A DNA stretch of 64,000 nt from Bacillus sp. 491mf (GCF_900112415.1 NZ_FOLV01000008.1:62001-126000); one strand, 5' to 3'. Positions 32,720-41,285 are shown, numbered from the stretch's first letter. The notes: generated from the letters alone by a model not told the origin. Translations and numbers: made by a program.

Positions 32720-32899
32720 ATACAAGTTAAAAAACGACATAAAACCTCCTTTCTTTTCAGGGAGACGATGGCATTTGACCATGTATAGAAATAGTTAGGG
32801 CCTGTTTCCGCTAAAACAAAAGGAGAAAGTGGGTGTAGGTCATGTTACATTTTGCATTGCTGCGGCTTATATGTCGGAAAATTAAAATGGATATATACT
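32720..32899 (+). repeat. Dispersed intergenic repeat, family B, copy 3
   Basis: ATACAAGTTAAAAAACGACA at the left, AAATTAAAATGGATATATAC at the right; internal GGCATTTGACCATG, AGGTCATGTTACATTTTGCA shared with copy 2. Marks the break point of the EmrE-type remnant. Confidence 0.75.
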
Positions 32900-32927
32900 T
32901 AAGTCAACGAAACGTATTTTTTAGTTC

Positions 32928-33428
32928 TTATAAAAATAAAACCATAAATTCTTCATCTCGATACATTTCATCAATTTTCAATGCCCTTTTTTCTACTCCA
33001 TATGATTCAAACCCAATTGATTGATATAATTTTTTTGCTGCAATATTATCTGAAACAACTGATAAGCCAATTTGTTCTACATTTAACTTCTTTGCTTCTT
33101 TTACACTTTCATGTATTAGATTACGTGCATACCCTTTCCCTCTACTTTGAGAACTTACATACATTCCAACAATATGCCCTTTATGACGTAGTGCTGCTCG
33201 TAATTCTGTTAATAGTGTTACAATCCCTACTAACTTATTATTCTCATCAAAAGCACCAAATGTATAGCTATGTTCCCCTTGTAAATTTTTTATTACTTCC
33301 TGAATGGGTTCTTCCTTTTTGATTGCTTCTTCATATGTAGTAACATAAGCTTCTGGATTTTTTTGCAATGCTTCTAAGCGTAAATCCCAATAATTTTCTG
33401 CATCCACTCCAGTTAATTTTCTAATCAT
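32928..33428 (-). CDS. GNAT family N-acetyltransferase
   Basis: 166 residues. Acetyl-CoA binding motif A is visible as VGMYVSSQSRGKGYARNLI (pyrophosphate loop Q/R-x-x-G-x-G/A) with motif B KKLYQSIGFESYG. The substrate is unknown; the pattern resembles small Bacillus GNATs acting on amino acids, protein N-termini or antibiotics. Its ATG has AAGGATGTGGCCTC upstream. Next to it lies a family B repeat; on the other side an epimerase gene is 78 bases away. Confidence 0.85.
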   Translation of the reverse strand: MIRKLTGVDAENYWDLRLEALQKNPEAYVTTYEEAIKKEEPIQEVIKNLQGEHSYTFGAFDENNKLVGIVTLLTELRAALRHKGHIVGMYVSSQSRGKGYARNLIHESVKEAKKLNVEQIGLSVVSDNIAAKKLYQSIGFESYGVEKRALKIDEMYRDEEFMVLFL

Positions 33429-33506
33429 GAGGCCACATCCTTTCTTACATATATGTTTGTATGATAAACAAACATATAGTTTACATAACTATATTATATA
33501 TAACTT

Positions 33507-34475
33507 TTAACTCTGTAATGAAAAAATACGAATTACCTCATCAATTTTATTCATAGTAGCATCATTTAATTGAACATTTTCAGTTCGATATAAGCAATAT
33601 GCCTTCTGTAGACCAGTATGCAAATTTATTTGTGGCACGTATAAATGATATGCATTTAATTTTTCTATATTCATTGTGTAAGGAACATTACGAAACGGAA
33701 AATAGTTTCGTGTTGAAATGCCAGGATTTAATACGGTTTCATCTACTTCTACCGTATGCGCTTCTATTCCTACTATTTGGCTTGCTATATCGATAAGTGT
33801 CTTCCATTTTATATCTTCTGGATACGACAAATTATAAGCTTGTCCGTTAGATTGTTCTGAACCTATTACACTTTCCATAACCAAAGCGACATCATCTATG
33901 TGCACAAATTGCACTGGCCCCACATGTTTTGGAATAGGAATAGGAAGTTTTTTGGTTAAGCGATCGAATATATATGCTTCTCTATATAAATTATTGCCTT
34001 CACCATAAATATATGAAGGTCTAAAAATCGTAATTGGAAAACCTTCCTGTTTATATAAGGCGAATAAATAATCCTCTGCTCCCTTTTTATCGAGCCCATA
34101 TTGTCCCCAATTATAATTTTCTGCTCGCTCAAATTCTTCAAATAGAGTTTGATTAGTAGGAGCATAAACTGCTCCTGAACTACACAATACATATCGCTTT
34201 AAATTACTTCTATCTACATAATCAAGCAATGTTTTTACATGATTCTTATGATAAGCTGTAATATCAAAAATATAGTCATACTGTTTATCTGAAATGTTTT
34301 TCTTTATGTCTAAAGGAACATTTCGATCTCCTATAAAATGTGTACGTACTCCTTGATATGTGACTTCCCGTGTTCCTCTCGTGAAAATATCTACTTCATA
34401 TCCTTTAGAAATAAAAAACTTTGCTAACGCTTCACTAACAAACTGCGTACCACCCATTACTAATATTTGAACCAT
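33507..34475 (-). CDS. NAD-dependent epimerase/dehydratase (extended SDR)
   Basis: 322 residues with N-terminal Rossmann motif VMGGTQFVSEALAKFF (GGTxFxG variant with Ser in place of the third Gly), catalytic Ser in LCSSGAVY and a Tyr-x3-Lys pair in GQYGLDKKGAED, followed by FRPSYIYGEGNN, the usual substrate-binding stretch. Similar proteins include plant CSP41-like and bacterial nucleotide-sugar epimerases; the substrate is unknown. It sits in a run of small minus-strand genes (GNATs, VOC) without a clear pathway. Confidence 0.82.
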   Translation of the reverse strand: MVQILVMGGTQFVSEALAKFFISKGYEVDIFTRGTREVTYQGVRTHFIGDRNVPLDIKKNISDKQYDYIFDITAYHKNHVKTLLDYVDRSNLKRYVLCSSGAVYAPTNQTLFEEFERAENYNWGQYGLDKKGAEDYLFALYKQEGFPITIFRPSYIYGEGNNLYREAYIFDRLTKKLPIPIPKHVGPVQFVHIDDVALVMESVIGSEQSNGQAYNLSYPEDIKWKTLIDIASQIVGIEAHTVEVDETVLNPGISTRNYFPFRNVPYTMNIEKLNAYHLYVPQINLHTGLQKAYCLYRTENVQLNDATMNKIDEVIRIFSLQS

Positions 34476-34519
34476 CTATGTATCCCCCATTTTCTAAAGA
34501 ATCTATTTACACTATAAGT

Positions 34520-35002
34520 TTAAAACTCTAACCCATAGTTCTCCATAATAACCTCTAAGTTTAACTTTCTCATCATGAACTTCTCTGGCTCTGTAATTTT
34601 TTCAAATCCATATTGCTCATATAACGCATGTGCATCTTTCGTAACCAACATAAATCGTGTGCCATGAATCTTTGGATGCTTTACAATCGTCTCTATTAAT
34701 CTCTTACTTACTCCCCTTCCTCTATAAGCTGGTAAAATAAAGACATCTGCTAACCAAGAGAAGCGAACAAAATCGGTAACAACTCTTGCAAACCCTATTT
34801 GTTGATCCGTTTCACTTTCATATACACCATAACAAAGCGATGAATTCTTAATTGCTTCGACAACTAATTCTTTAGGCATCCCTTTCGCCCAATAGGAGTC
34901 ATTACAAAGAAACTCATGAATCGTATCGATTTGTAACAAATCTTTATTTGTTGAAATATAATAATTGTTATTTTCCTCTACGTATAAGGCAGCTTCCTTC
35001 AT
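34520..35002 (-). CDS. GNAT family N-acetyltransferase
   Basis: 160 residues. Motif A is DVFILPAYRGRGVSKRLIETIV; motif B-like ALYEQYGFEK. An IGFARVVTDFVRFSWLADVF core is typical of the YjaB/YkkB-like small GNATs in Bacillus. GGAGGAACTTG precedes the ATG. Starts 18 bases downstream of a VOC protein gene, so the two are probably co-transcribed. Substrate unknown. Confidence 0.85.
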   Translation of the reverse strand: MKEAALYVEENNNYYISTNKDLLQIDTIHEFLCNDSYWAKGMPKELVVEAIKNSSLCYGVYESETDQQIGFARVVTDFVRFSWLADVFILPAYRGRGVSKRLIETIVKHPKIHGTRFMLVTKDAHALYEQYGFEKITEPEKFMMRKLNLEVIMENYGLEF

Positions 35003-35020
35003 TTCAAGTTCCTCCTTATT

Positions 35021-35785
35021 TCACAAAGATAAAGGTAAATGTAATTGCTTCGGGATATTGTTTAGAAATCCCGGTGTATATTTCAACGTAATAGAATAAG
35101 AGTGCTGCTTAAAATGTAATGTATTTTCTTTTTTGTTTACGTTTTGAATAAACTCAAGATCTGGAGTTCCAAAGGTAACATTCATTTTGGGCATTAACGC
35201 CTTCATATCAATTGGAATCCACGGCCTTCCTTCTTTCACAACAACCGCATGTACAGTTCCTCCAATTACAAAATTAAATGTATCTTGGTCATGTATCGTC
35301 CTCATTTGCAATGTATTTTTTAGCCATTCTCGAAACAGAGGAACAGATGGAACTGGAAATCCAACTTCTCTTACATATATAACTTGCAAAGGACCACTTC
35401 TTTGTAAAACCTCTTCTTTTACATACTCATGTGAAATAATCTCAAGAATATTTCCATCACCGTCTTTGAAATATACAGCTTTACTTACATTAGAATGATG
35501 AGTAACCTTTTCTCCTTCTCTATCCTTTAAAATATGGACACCAGATTGTGTGAGCCACAATGCAATTTCATCAAACAGAGAGTACGGTACTTGAAATGCA
35601 AAATGAGTTGGCACAATTGGTTCTAATATTTCTTTGAAGCTAATGGTTGTAAAAGGAGTAATTTGAAATTGAATGTATGTTTCCGTTTGTTTTGCAATAG
35701 GAAATTGTAGTGTATCGGCATATACTTGTTTTGTACCCTCAATGGATAATGTTTGTAATTCTATATCTGAAAAATGTGTAATCAT
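35021..35785 (-). CDS. VOC (glyoxalase/bleomycin-resistance fold) protein
   Basis: 254 residues, two betaalphabetabetabeta modules. The first has HFAFQVP and VYFKDGDGNILEIISHE, the classic metal-ligand positions of VOC enzymes (His and Glu); the second module (VREVGFPVPSVPLFREWLKN...) is diverged. Function could be a dioxygenase, a glyoxalase-like lyase or a binding protein; not resolvable. GAGGGATGCTAT precedes the ATG. Upstream partner of a GNAT gene. Confidence 0.8.
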   Translation of the reverse strand: MITHFSDIELQTLSIEGTKQVYADTLQFPIAKQTETYIQFQITPFTTISFKEILEPIVPTHFAFQVPYSLFDEIALWLTQSGVHILKDREGEKVTHHSNVSKAVYFKDGDGNILEIISHEYVKEEVLQRSGPLQVIYVREVGFPVPSVPLFREWLKNTLQMRTIHDQDTFNFVIGGTVHAVVVKEGRPWIPIDMKALMPKMNVTFGTPDLEFIQNVNKKENTLHFKQHSYSITLKYTPGFLNNIPKQLHLPLSL

Positions 35786-35911
35786 ATAGCATCCCTCACA
35801 ATATTTATTTACTACTAGTGTATAAGATATACATATTAAAAGAATCCACTTAAAGAGGGATAATCTACGTGCTACTTTTGTAGTATTTGCTTTCCAACTT
35901 CTTTATCAAAT

Positions 35912-36367
35912 CTATATATTTTCAATAGGCTGCTCTCCTTTTCTATGTAAAATAAAACGACCACCTCGCTCTATAATATGCTCCCAATTACGCATAACTT
36001 GCTCTACCGTTATACATTGGTATGGATTAAACATCGTTTGGCCATCTTTATTAAATACGAGATTATCCGTTAATGAATAGCAAGCATGAACAATTAATCC
36101 AGCTTGCTCCCAAACGAGCACATCACCTTCCTGAATGATCTTTGTATCTATTTCTTCAAATTTTTTACTACGTAAAATTTGAAGGAATGTGTTTGGCTGC
36201 ATCCATTCGTTTATGTATTCTGTAGCCTTCTTTTTATCTGTTTCAATCGCAGCCAAAGTAGCAACTAAGCAATTAGGTCCATTTTTATCAATTAATTGAT
36301 TTATATAAGGCGAAATATTATTCTTCATGAAATCATCAATTAATACAGACTGTTCCTGCACAAACAT
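35912..36367 (-). CDS. Uncharacterised protein, possibly papain/NlpC-like fold
   Basis: 151 residues, not confidently recognised. Features: NGPNCLVATLAAIET near residue 35 (a Cys followed by a helix), then GDVLVWEQAGLIVHACYSL with a His about 60 residues later, and VFNKDGQTMFNPYQ. The Cys..GD-x-x..His order resembles NlpC/P60 or C39-like cysteine peptidases, but this is only a pattern. It overlaps the preceding GNAT gene by 28 bases; the ribosome site at 36367 is weak and M14 is an alternative start. Confidence 0.5.
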   Translation of the reverse strand: MFVQEQSVLIDDFMKNNISPYINQLIDKNGPNCLVATLAAIETDKKKATEYINEWMQPNTFLQILRSKKFEEIDTKIIQEGDVLVWEQAGLIVHACYSLTDNLVFNKDGQTMFNPYQCITVEQVMRNWEHIIERGGRFILHRKGEQPIENI

Positions 36368-36909
36368 TTCTGCAACATTTCAAAAAACTCTTCTCTTAAC
36401 ATGCTAAAACGATAACGATCAATAAATTCCCCGTGTCTCAGTCGATCTTTTCTCATTAATCCTTCACATACAAATCCAGCCCGTTCATAACTCTTCATCG
36501 CTTTCGTATTATCTGCATCTACTCGTAGCCAAATTTTTTCTAAATTGAACTGTTCAAAGCCAATTTGTAGCATTTCATATAAAGCAGCCATCCCGTAACC
36601 TTTTCCCCAGTATCGTTTATCTCCAATCGCAATTCCGAGCTCTGCATTTTTATTTGTTCTATCAAAATTTTTCAAATCTACCCAGCCAATATGCACACCA
36701 TCTTCAGAACAAATCGCTCTTTGTTCATAACCATTTGTACGATTAACACACATTTCAATCCATTTTCTTGTCTCTTCACGTGTGAAAGGTGGATATTGAT
36801 CTGGAACAACCAAATGCTTCGTTACTTCTTTATCTAAAGACCATTGATAGCGTTCTTCTATATCATTTAGTGATAATTCTCTTAATTGAACATTCGGTAA
36901 ATTAAACAT
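36340..36909 (-). CDS. GNAT acetyltransferase, RimJ/RimL type
   Basis: 189 residues with the RimJ/RimL pattern: LRELSLNDIEERYQWSLDKEV, then LGIAIGDKRYWGKGYGMAAL as motif A (Q/R-x-x-G-x-G/A as YWGKGYG) and NTKAMKSYERAGFVCEG as motif B. Such enzymes acetylate protein N-termini or small molecules. ATG 36909 follows GAGGAATGATTAC; the longer frame to 36942 has no site. It starts four bases after the serine hydrolase stop, implying translational coupling. Confidence 0.88.
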   Translation of the reverse strand: MFNLPNVQLRELSLNDIEERYQWSLDKEVTKHLVVPDQYPPFTREETRKWIEMCVNRTNGYEQRAICSEDGVHIGWVDLKNFDRTNKNAELGIAIGDKRYWGKGYGMAALYEMLQIGFEQFNLEKIWLRVDADNTKAMKSYERAGFVCEGLMRKDRLRHGEFIDRYRFSMLREEFFEMLQKCLCRNSLY

Positions 36910-36913
36910 GTAA

Positions 36914-37579
36914 TCATTCCTCATTTTTATATGTTTGTACAATTAGTTCTCCTATATTTTGCAGCACTTGTTCTAGTTGATACCACTCTGTATTTTCATC
37001 GCTTGCTTGAACAAATCCAATACAAAATAACACTCGATCTTCTAAATATAAATAACCAGCATCATTACAAACTGTTTCAAGCCCACCAGTCATATGTAAC
37101 CATTCATGTTGATTTGAGAATCGGAAACCGTCTGGGTCTTCTAGTTCTTTTAAAGATTCGAAGATAAACATATTCTCTGTTTCATGCTTATATAAGAATT
37201 TCATGAATTGAAAAACACTAGCTGGTGTACCGTAATTTTTAGTTATACTCGTATTATCCTTATTAACGAGTATATCGAGTTTCATATGCTGTAATTCAAT
37301 ATTCATCTCTCTTATATTAATTTTTTCTAAAATAGAATCATATGCTTCTCTCGAATGTTTACGAATAGCCTCTTTAATTGTTATTGGTGCTATATGCTCG
37401 TTTTTCTGAAAAGCAATACTACCTACAATCCATTTTGCCAAACTTGCTAAAGGGAACTTTTTATTTTCATTTATACATAGCGTTTCCCTTGTTTTTGTGT
37501 CATACAAATACAGACCTATTTCAACAGAAGAAGGAATGAGTTGTTGGATATCCTTTATCAAAAGTTTATTAAGTCCCAT
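36914..37579 (-). CDS. Beta-lactamase-like serine hydrolase
   Basis: 221 residues of the class A beta-lactamase/PBP fold, short and without a signal peptide. The SxxK pair is in FPLASLAKWIVGS (Ser about 46, Lys about 49). A clear SDN and K-T/S-G are not seen (HMTGGLET occupies the KTG position), so classic beta-lactamase activity is doubtful; cytoplasmic esterase or peptidase activity is as likely. ATG at 37579 overlaps the stop codon of the nucleotidyltransferase gene (TAATG), so the two are coupled. Confidence 0.7.
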   Translation of the reverse strand: MGLNKLLIKDIQQLIPSSVEIGLYLYDTKTRETLCINENKKFPLASLAKWIVGSIAFQKNEHIAPITIKEAIRKHSREAYDSILEKINIREMNIELQHMKLDILVNKDNTSITKNYGTPASVFQFMKFLYKHETENMFIFESLKELEDPDGFRFSNQHEWLHMTGGLETVCNDAGYLYLEDRVLFCIGFVQASDENTEWYQLEQVLQNIGELIVQTYKNEE

Positions 37580-38289
37580 TACTTTTCCACCTTCCCAATA
37601 CAAAACCCCTCAAAAAGTCGACCTCCGTACTTATCTAAAATACCATTCACAAATACAATAACCTTCTCCTTCTCTCCTGTTTTATAAAACTGTTCAAATA
37701 CAGATACAAACTCTGCAGCAAATCGTTCATCATATCTCTTTAACGTTTTCATGAACCACTTTGAATGTCCTGTCCAACAATTATTCATGCGCAATATAAA
37801 TTCATGAACAAGATCCGCAAGATGATTTGCGATAAACAATTCATCTTCTCGTTTTGTTGCACCAATATAGTCATCTAATACATCCGTAATAAAATAAAGT
37901 TTCTGTTGTATCATTTCTTTTGTCCACGGTTCTGGTCCTTTTTCCAATAGTTGCTGCGCTTCTTTCTTAATAGCTGGTATGATGCCTTTTATATCTTTTA
38001 GCACAATTCCTTCTGTAACGAGCTGCGGTAAAGAAGGACGGCCACGTTTGCAATCACTCGCAAAAAAGTCTTTATAAGATGTAAAATTATGTACAAACAC
38101 TTCAACAGGCCATCCATTTGCTATGAATGATTCACGGTACGCTGAAGAAAGCGTACTATCAAAAATGATAATGTCTAGATCAGAAGTTTTTGTTCCCTCT
38201 CCTCTTGCAATACTTCCACCTAAAAGGGCCGCGTCACAATTTGGAAATTGAGATGCAAGAACTTTTTTAGCTGCCACAACTGGTTCCAT
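37579..38289 (-). CDS. Nucleotidyltransferase domain protein
   Basis: 236 residues. The polymerase-beta-like nucleotidyltransferase core is at the start: LLGGSIARGEGTKTSDLDIIIF (GGS, then DxD). Residues ~110-230 form a helical domain. Related proteins include aminoglycoside adenylyltransferase-like and MNT-type enzymes. GGGGAGATACAT precedes the ATG. It is the first of four coupled genes (nucleotidyltransferase, serine hydrolase, GNAT, unknown), an arrangement reminiscent of small detoxification islands. Confidence 0.82.
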   Translation of the reverse strand: MEPVVAAKKVLASQFPNCDAALLGGSIARGEGTKTSDLDIIIFDSTLSSAYRESFIANGWPVEVFVHNFTSYKDFFASDCKRGRPSLPQLVTEGIVLKDIKGIIPAIKKEAQQLLEKGPEPWTKEMIQQKLYFITDVLDDYIGATKREDELFIANHLADLVHEFILRMNNCWTGHSKWFMKTLKRYDERFAAEFVSVFEQFYKTGEKEKVIVFVNGILDKYGGRLFEGFCIGKVEK

Positions 38290-38578
38290 ATGTATCTCCC
38301 CTATTAGTTTATTATTTATATATTCTTTACTATCTATTATTACTTATGATATATTCGACATTACTTTTGGATTTTCCTATTTTTAAATAAAAATACGGTA
38401 TGTGAAATTTTAAAACTAATCCTTATTTATTCTTATATAACATTTTAATTTTTCACTATATAAATGTGAGCGTAAACAAGCAGAAAGTACACCAGATACG
38501 CAGGAAATTTGTGAACAGCTACAATTAGTGTAGATTCAAAAAGGAAAAATGAAGAAATTAGTTTTGATTAATAGGAAG
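38290..38578 (+). other. Gene-free stretch with a short reading-frame relic
   Basis: AT-rich. A plus-strand frame ending ..RKQAESTPDTQEICEQLQLV at 38531 looks protein-like and could be the end of a lost gene, but it has no start codon. It is followed by a terminator. Nothing else seen. Confidence 0.35.
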
Positions 38579-38610
38579 GCTATCATCATTTCATGTGATG
38601 ATAGCTTTTT
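38579..38610 (+). terminator. Plus-strand intrinsic terminator
   Basis: GCTATCATCA / TGATGATAGC perfect 10-bp stem, 7-nt loop, followed by TTTTTGC. It ends no intact gene. Confidence 0.75.
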
Positions 38611-38689
38611 GCATTTAGTAATGAGCTTCTCTATTTTTTTTGAAAGACTACACTACGCCCTCCACTTCGTATCGGCTGTGGCATAATAA

Positions 38690-38969
38690 ATAAAGTGAAA
38701 CTTTAATCAGTGGGGGATTTCTTCATCCCCCACTGATTATCAGCCCTCACCAATCGGGCTTTTACGGGCAGTTTATCTCCCGCCTAACTTCTTAAGAAAA
38801 GCGGAAGCGGCTCGTTCAGAATCGTAGAACGTTGGAGCACAGAGCAGAGAGGCGCTTTTGGCCTCGTCCGAGGGGGCCGAAACGACCGGAGATTCTAGCC
38901 GCTAGAGCTGGACTATGCTCTCGCCGAATTTTGAGGTGGAAGTATTACTGCCCGTTAATGCGGGATAAA
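38690..38969 (+). repeat. bcr1-type repeat, copy 5, with nested insert
   Basis: ATAAA at 38690-38694 and 38965-38969. Contains the same nested element as copy 2 (about 38794-38915) at the same site. Abuts a truncated DUF418 gene. Confidence 0.85.
38794..38915 (+). repeat. Nested structured element in bcr1 copy 5
   Basis: Near-identical to 15987-16107: AAGCGGAAGCGGCTCGTTCA at the left, GATTCTAGCCGCTAGAGCTG at the right, with an internal AGGCGCTTTTGGCCT hairpin. Confidence 0.65.
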
Positions 38970-39060
38970 TCACAGCATTAGCTAATAAAATTCCTAATAA
39001 ACTAAAGCTTCTTAAAGAGTCTATTATTTTAATTCTTTCTTTTTCCACATGAATGAACAT
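38970..39060 (-). pseudogene. DUF418 (YeiB-type) membrane protein, 5' fragment cut by bcr1
   Basis: ATG at 39060 reads MFIHVEKERIKIIDSLRSFS, then LLGILLANAVIY at the bcr1 edge. The ERIxIIDxLRxFxLLGILLAN start is characteristic of DUF418/YeiB family membrane proteins (usually ~350-400 residues). Only ~30 codons remain; beyond bcr1 the joined frame (LLCHSRYEVEGVV) does not look like DUF418, so sequence has also been lost or rearranged. Confidence 0.6.
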
Positions 39061-39087
39061 ACATAGACCAATTTAAATTGTTGTTAA

Positions 39088-40623
39088 CTAAAATAATCCT
39101 CTTTTTCCTTTCTGTTTGATTAGGTAAGAGATACCTTCTATATGGTCGCCGATAATTTGTTTTGTTGCTGAAGAAAGTTCTCCTTTTTTAGCGAAATGTT
39201 TTTCTGGTCGTATACGATTCATTTTATCTACCTCAACAGAATGGACATTTTGAATGTTTAAACCCGATAGAATTGTTTTTACTTGCGCAATGACGGGGGA
39301 AACAAGTACATCAAATCCAATTTCATCAATACATTTTCGGCTAAAAGCATGAGGGATTGCAACTGATGAACCAACCCCTAAATCTTTTCGGTCACATGCC
39401 AGGTTAACAGCATATTTACAGGCTGTCACAATATAGACTGGAGCACGTTTCATAAGATATTCTAAATTATTTAATGCTAGGTCTGTACCATTTTGAATCG
39501 CGTGGACAAATGGTAGTAGATCTTGCGAAGGAATAATAATATCACCATCAATAAAAAGTAAAATATCACCTTTTGCGAAATATGCCCCTATAGCCCGTCC
39601 TGTATCATTTCCAAGTTTTTCATCATAAACAATGACAGTTGCTCCGCTCTTTTTTACAATTTCTTCTGTATGATCCGTCGTTCCATTAACTACTACGATG
39701 ATTTCTAAGGGTTCTAGTTTTCGTACCTCCTGAATTACGGCTTCAATTGTTCTATCTTCATTATGGGCAGGAATGATAACTGATAATTGTTTTCCTGCAT
39801 AAATATTAGAGTGCTTTCCCCAACCAGTAATGATTTTCGGCATAGGTTCTAGTTTGTTTGATTTTAAATTCTCAATAATATTTCTTCTTCTATTTTCATC
39901 AGAATAATTTAGCCTTGAGGCGTTAGTCTCATGTATCCAATCTGCAATTGTTTCAATATGATTCCCGATAATTCTTTTTTCACTAATGGAAAGAGTTGTA
40001 GGGGTATTTTTATGTTGTTTGGGGTGAACTCGATTAATAGTTACTACATCAATTGACATATGACGAGAGATGCGGAATTGATGTTGAATAATCTTTAATT
40101 GTGCATAAATCGGATTTTTTAAACTATCAGAATGAATTTTTTTGATGACTTCCTTTGTCATAGCATGAGGCACAGCAACAAGTGAATCTGAATTTAAATT
40201 CGGACAATGTAAGAAGTGATTCATAACTTGTTTCCAAATTGTGATTGAGTGAGGAGGGTACACTTTTTTAAAAATATAATCTAAGTTATTTAATACAACA
40301 TCCGCAGTTCCTTCTACTAAAGGTTCAAGAAATTGATTTAATGTGGAAGAAGAAATAGTAAAATCGGCATCGATGAATAGTAAGATGTCGCCTTTTGCTT
40401 CTTTCGCTCCTATAGCTCGGCCAACATTGTGCCCTAATCGTTCTTTATATATAAGGACTTTACAATTATGATTTTTAGCAATCTCTATAGAACGATCTGT
40501 ACATCCGTTAGCAACAGCAATAATTTCCATAGGATTCAATTGTTGACATGATTCTAAAACACTAGATAATGTTTTTTCCTCATTGTAAACAGGAATAATA
40601 ATCGAAACAGTTTTTTTGTTCAT
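39088..40623 (-). CDS. Tandem-domain family 2 glycosyltransferase
   Basis: 511 residues built of two homologous GT2 domains. Domain 1 (~5-235): VSIIIPVYNEEKTLSSVL, ANGCTDRS, GRAIGAKEAKGDILLFIDAD. Domain 2 (~280-500): LSVIIPAHNEDRTIEAVI, VNGTTDHT, GRAIGAYFAKGDILLFIDGD. Each has its own D-x-D (DAD, DGD) and an NRxxPxxH segment near its end, so both may bind a nucleotide sugar. No membrane segment; a cytoplasmic enzyme for a surface or spore glycan is likely. ATG 40623 has AAGGAG seven bases upstream. Divergent from the 40841 gene and near a nucleotide-sugar dehydrogenase. Confidence 0.85.
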   Translation of the reverse strand: MNKKTVSIIIPVYNEEKTLSSVLESCQQLNPMEIIAVANGCTDRSIEIAKNHNCKVLIYKERLGHNVGRAIGAKEAKGDILLFIDADFTISSSTLNQFLEPLVEGTADVVLNNLDYIFKKVYPPHSITIWKQVMNHFLHCPNLNSDSLVAVPHAMTKEVIKKIHSDSLKNPIYAQLKIIQHQFRISRHMSIDVVTINRVHPKQHKNTPTTLSISEKRIIGNHIETIADWIHETNASRLNYSDENRRRNIIENLKSNKLEPMPKIITGWGKHSNIYAGKQLSVIIPAHNEDRTIEAVIQEVRKLEPLEIIVVVNGTTDHTEEIVKKSGATVIVYDEKLGNDTGRAIGAYFAKGDILLFIDGDIIIPSQDLLPFVHAIQNGTDLALNNLEYLMKRAPVYIVTACKYAVNLACDRKDLGVGSSVAIPHAFSRKCIDEIGFDVLVSPVIAQVKTILSGLNIQNVHSVEVDKMNRIRPEKHFAKKGELSSATKQIIGDHIEGISYLIKQKGKRGLF

Positions 40624-40840
40624 ATTCATGCTCCTTATTAAATTTTAATATTATCCTTCGATATACACAGTTTATGTAATATCAAGATAGATGGTTAGGA
40701 TTATTTAAATAGGAATAGATATTTAGGCTAAATAATAGTTTTTGAATGAATTAAAGAATCTTTTTAATTTAATATCCGCATATACCGTTCCCCTCTTTTA
40801 GCTAATGCATATTGTATTAATTAGAAAGGGGGGAATAGAT

Positions 40841-41083
40841 ATGGCGTGTACTACTAACAATCTTTGTTTTGATATATGTCTTAAGATTGTAATTACTCCA
40901 GAAAATGGTGTAGTAACAAATGTGAATTGTGGTAATGTATGTGGGACAAGCCCTACCATTGAAATAACGCCTAATGGAGCAATTGTAATTACGTTACCAT
41001 TAGTCGCATGTTTCTCTATCACATTGAATGATGATCTAAGTGTTTCTACCCTATTAACAAGCCTTTCTTTTCATACTTCTTAA
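40841..41083 (+). CDS. Small Cys-containing beta-rich protein, unknown
   Basis: 80 residues starting MACTTNNLCFDICLKI, with five cysteines in the first half plus one later, and alternating hydrophobic/polar residues suggesting beta-strands (VVTNVNCGNVCGTSPTIEIT, AIVITLPLVACFSITL). A very strong GAAAGGGGGG site precedes the ATG at 40841. It is divergent from the double glycosyltransferase. Short, Cys-rich, beta-structured proteins in this genus are often spore-surface components, but this is a guess; no family recognised. Confidence 0.6.
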   Translation: MACTTNNLCFDICLKIVITPENGVVTNVNCGNVCGTSPTIEITPNGAIVITLPLVACFSITLNDDLSVSTLLTSLSFHTS

Positions 41084-41131
41084 ATAGGGCATCTTTATTG
41101 AACATGAATTAGATGTATATGTAAGGAAATC

Positions 41132-41285
41132 AGAGGCTGATTCAAAAGACTAATACAAACAATAAATTCATATCTATGTAAGCGAATTTCACAAATAGTT
41201 GCAGCGAATAGACAAAGGTTTGTATAGGGAGAGATTCGGATAAAATCAAAGTATATTCCCAGTTTATTATTTTTGAACAGCCTCT
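41132..41285. mobile_element. MITE-like element with ~16-bp terminal inverted repeats
   Basis: AGAGGCTG(A)TTCAAAA at 41132-41147 and TTTTGAACAGCCTCT at 41271-41285 are inverted copies (one extra base). No ORF inside. GAGGCTGTTCAAAA is the style of IS termini, so this may be an IS internal-deletion derivative. Target duplication was not found. Confidence 0.5.

Noticed and set aside
39001-39087. Plus-strand coding after bcr1 copy 5
   Set aside because: Only the minus strand gives a protein-like frame (DUF418 start); plus frames are stop-rich.
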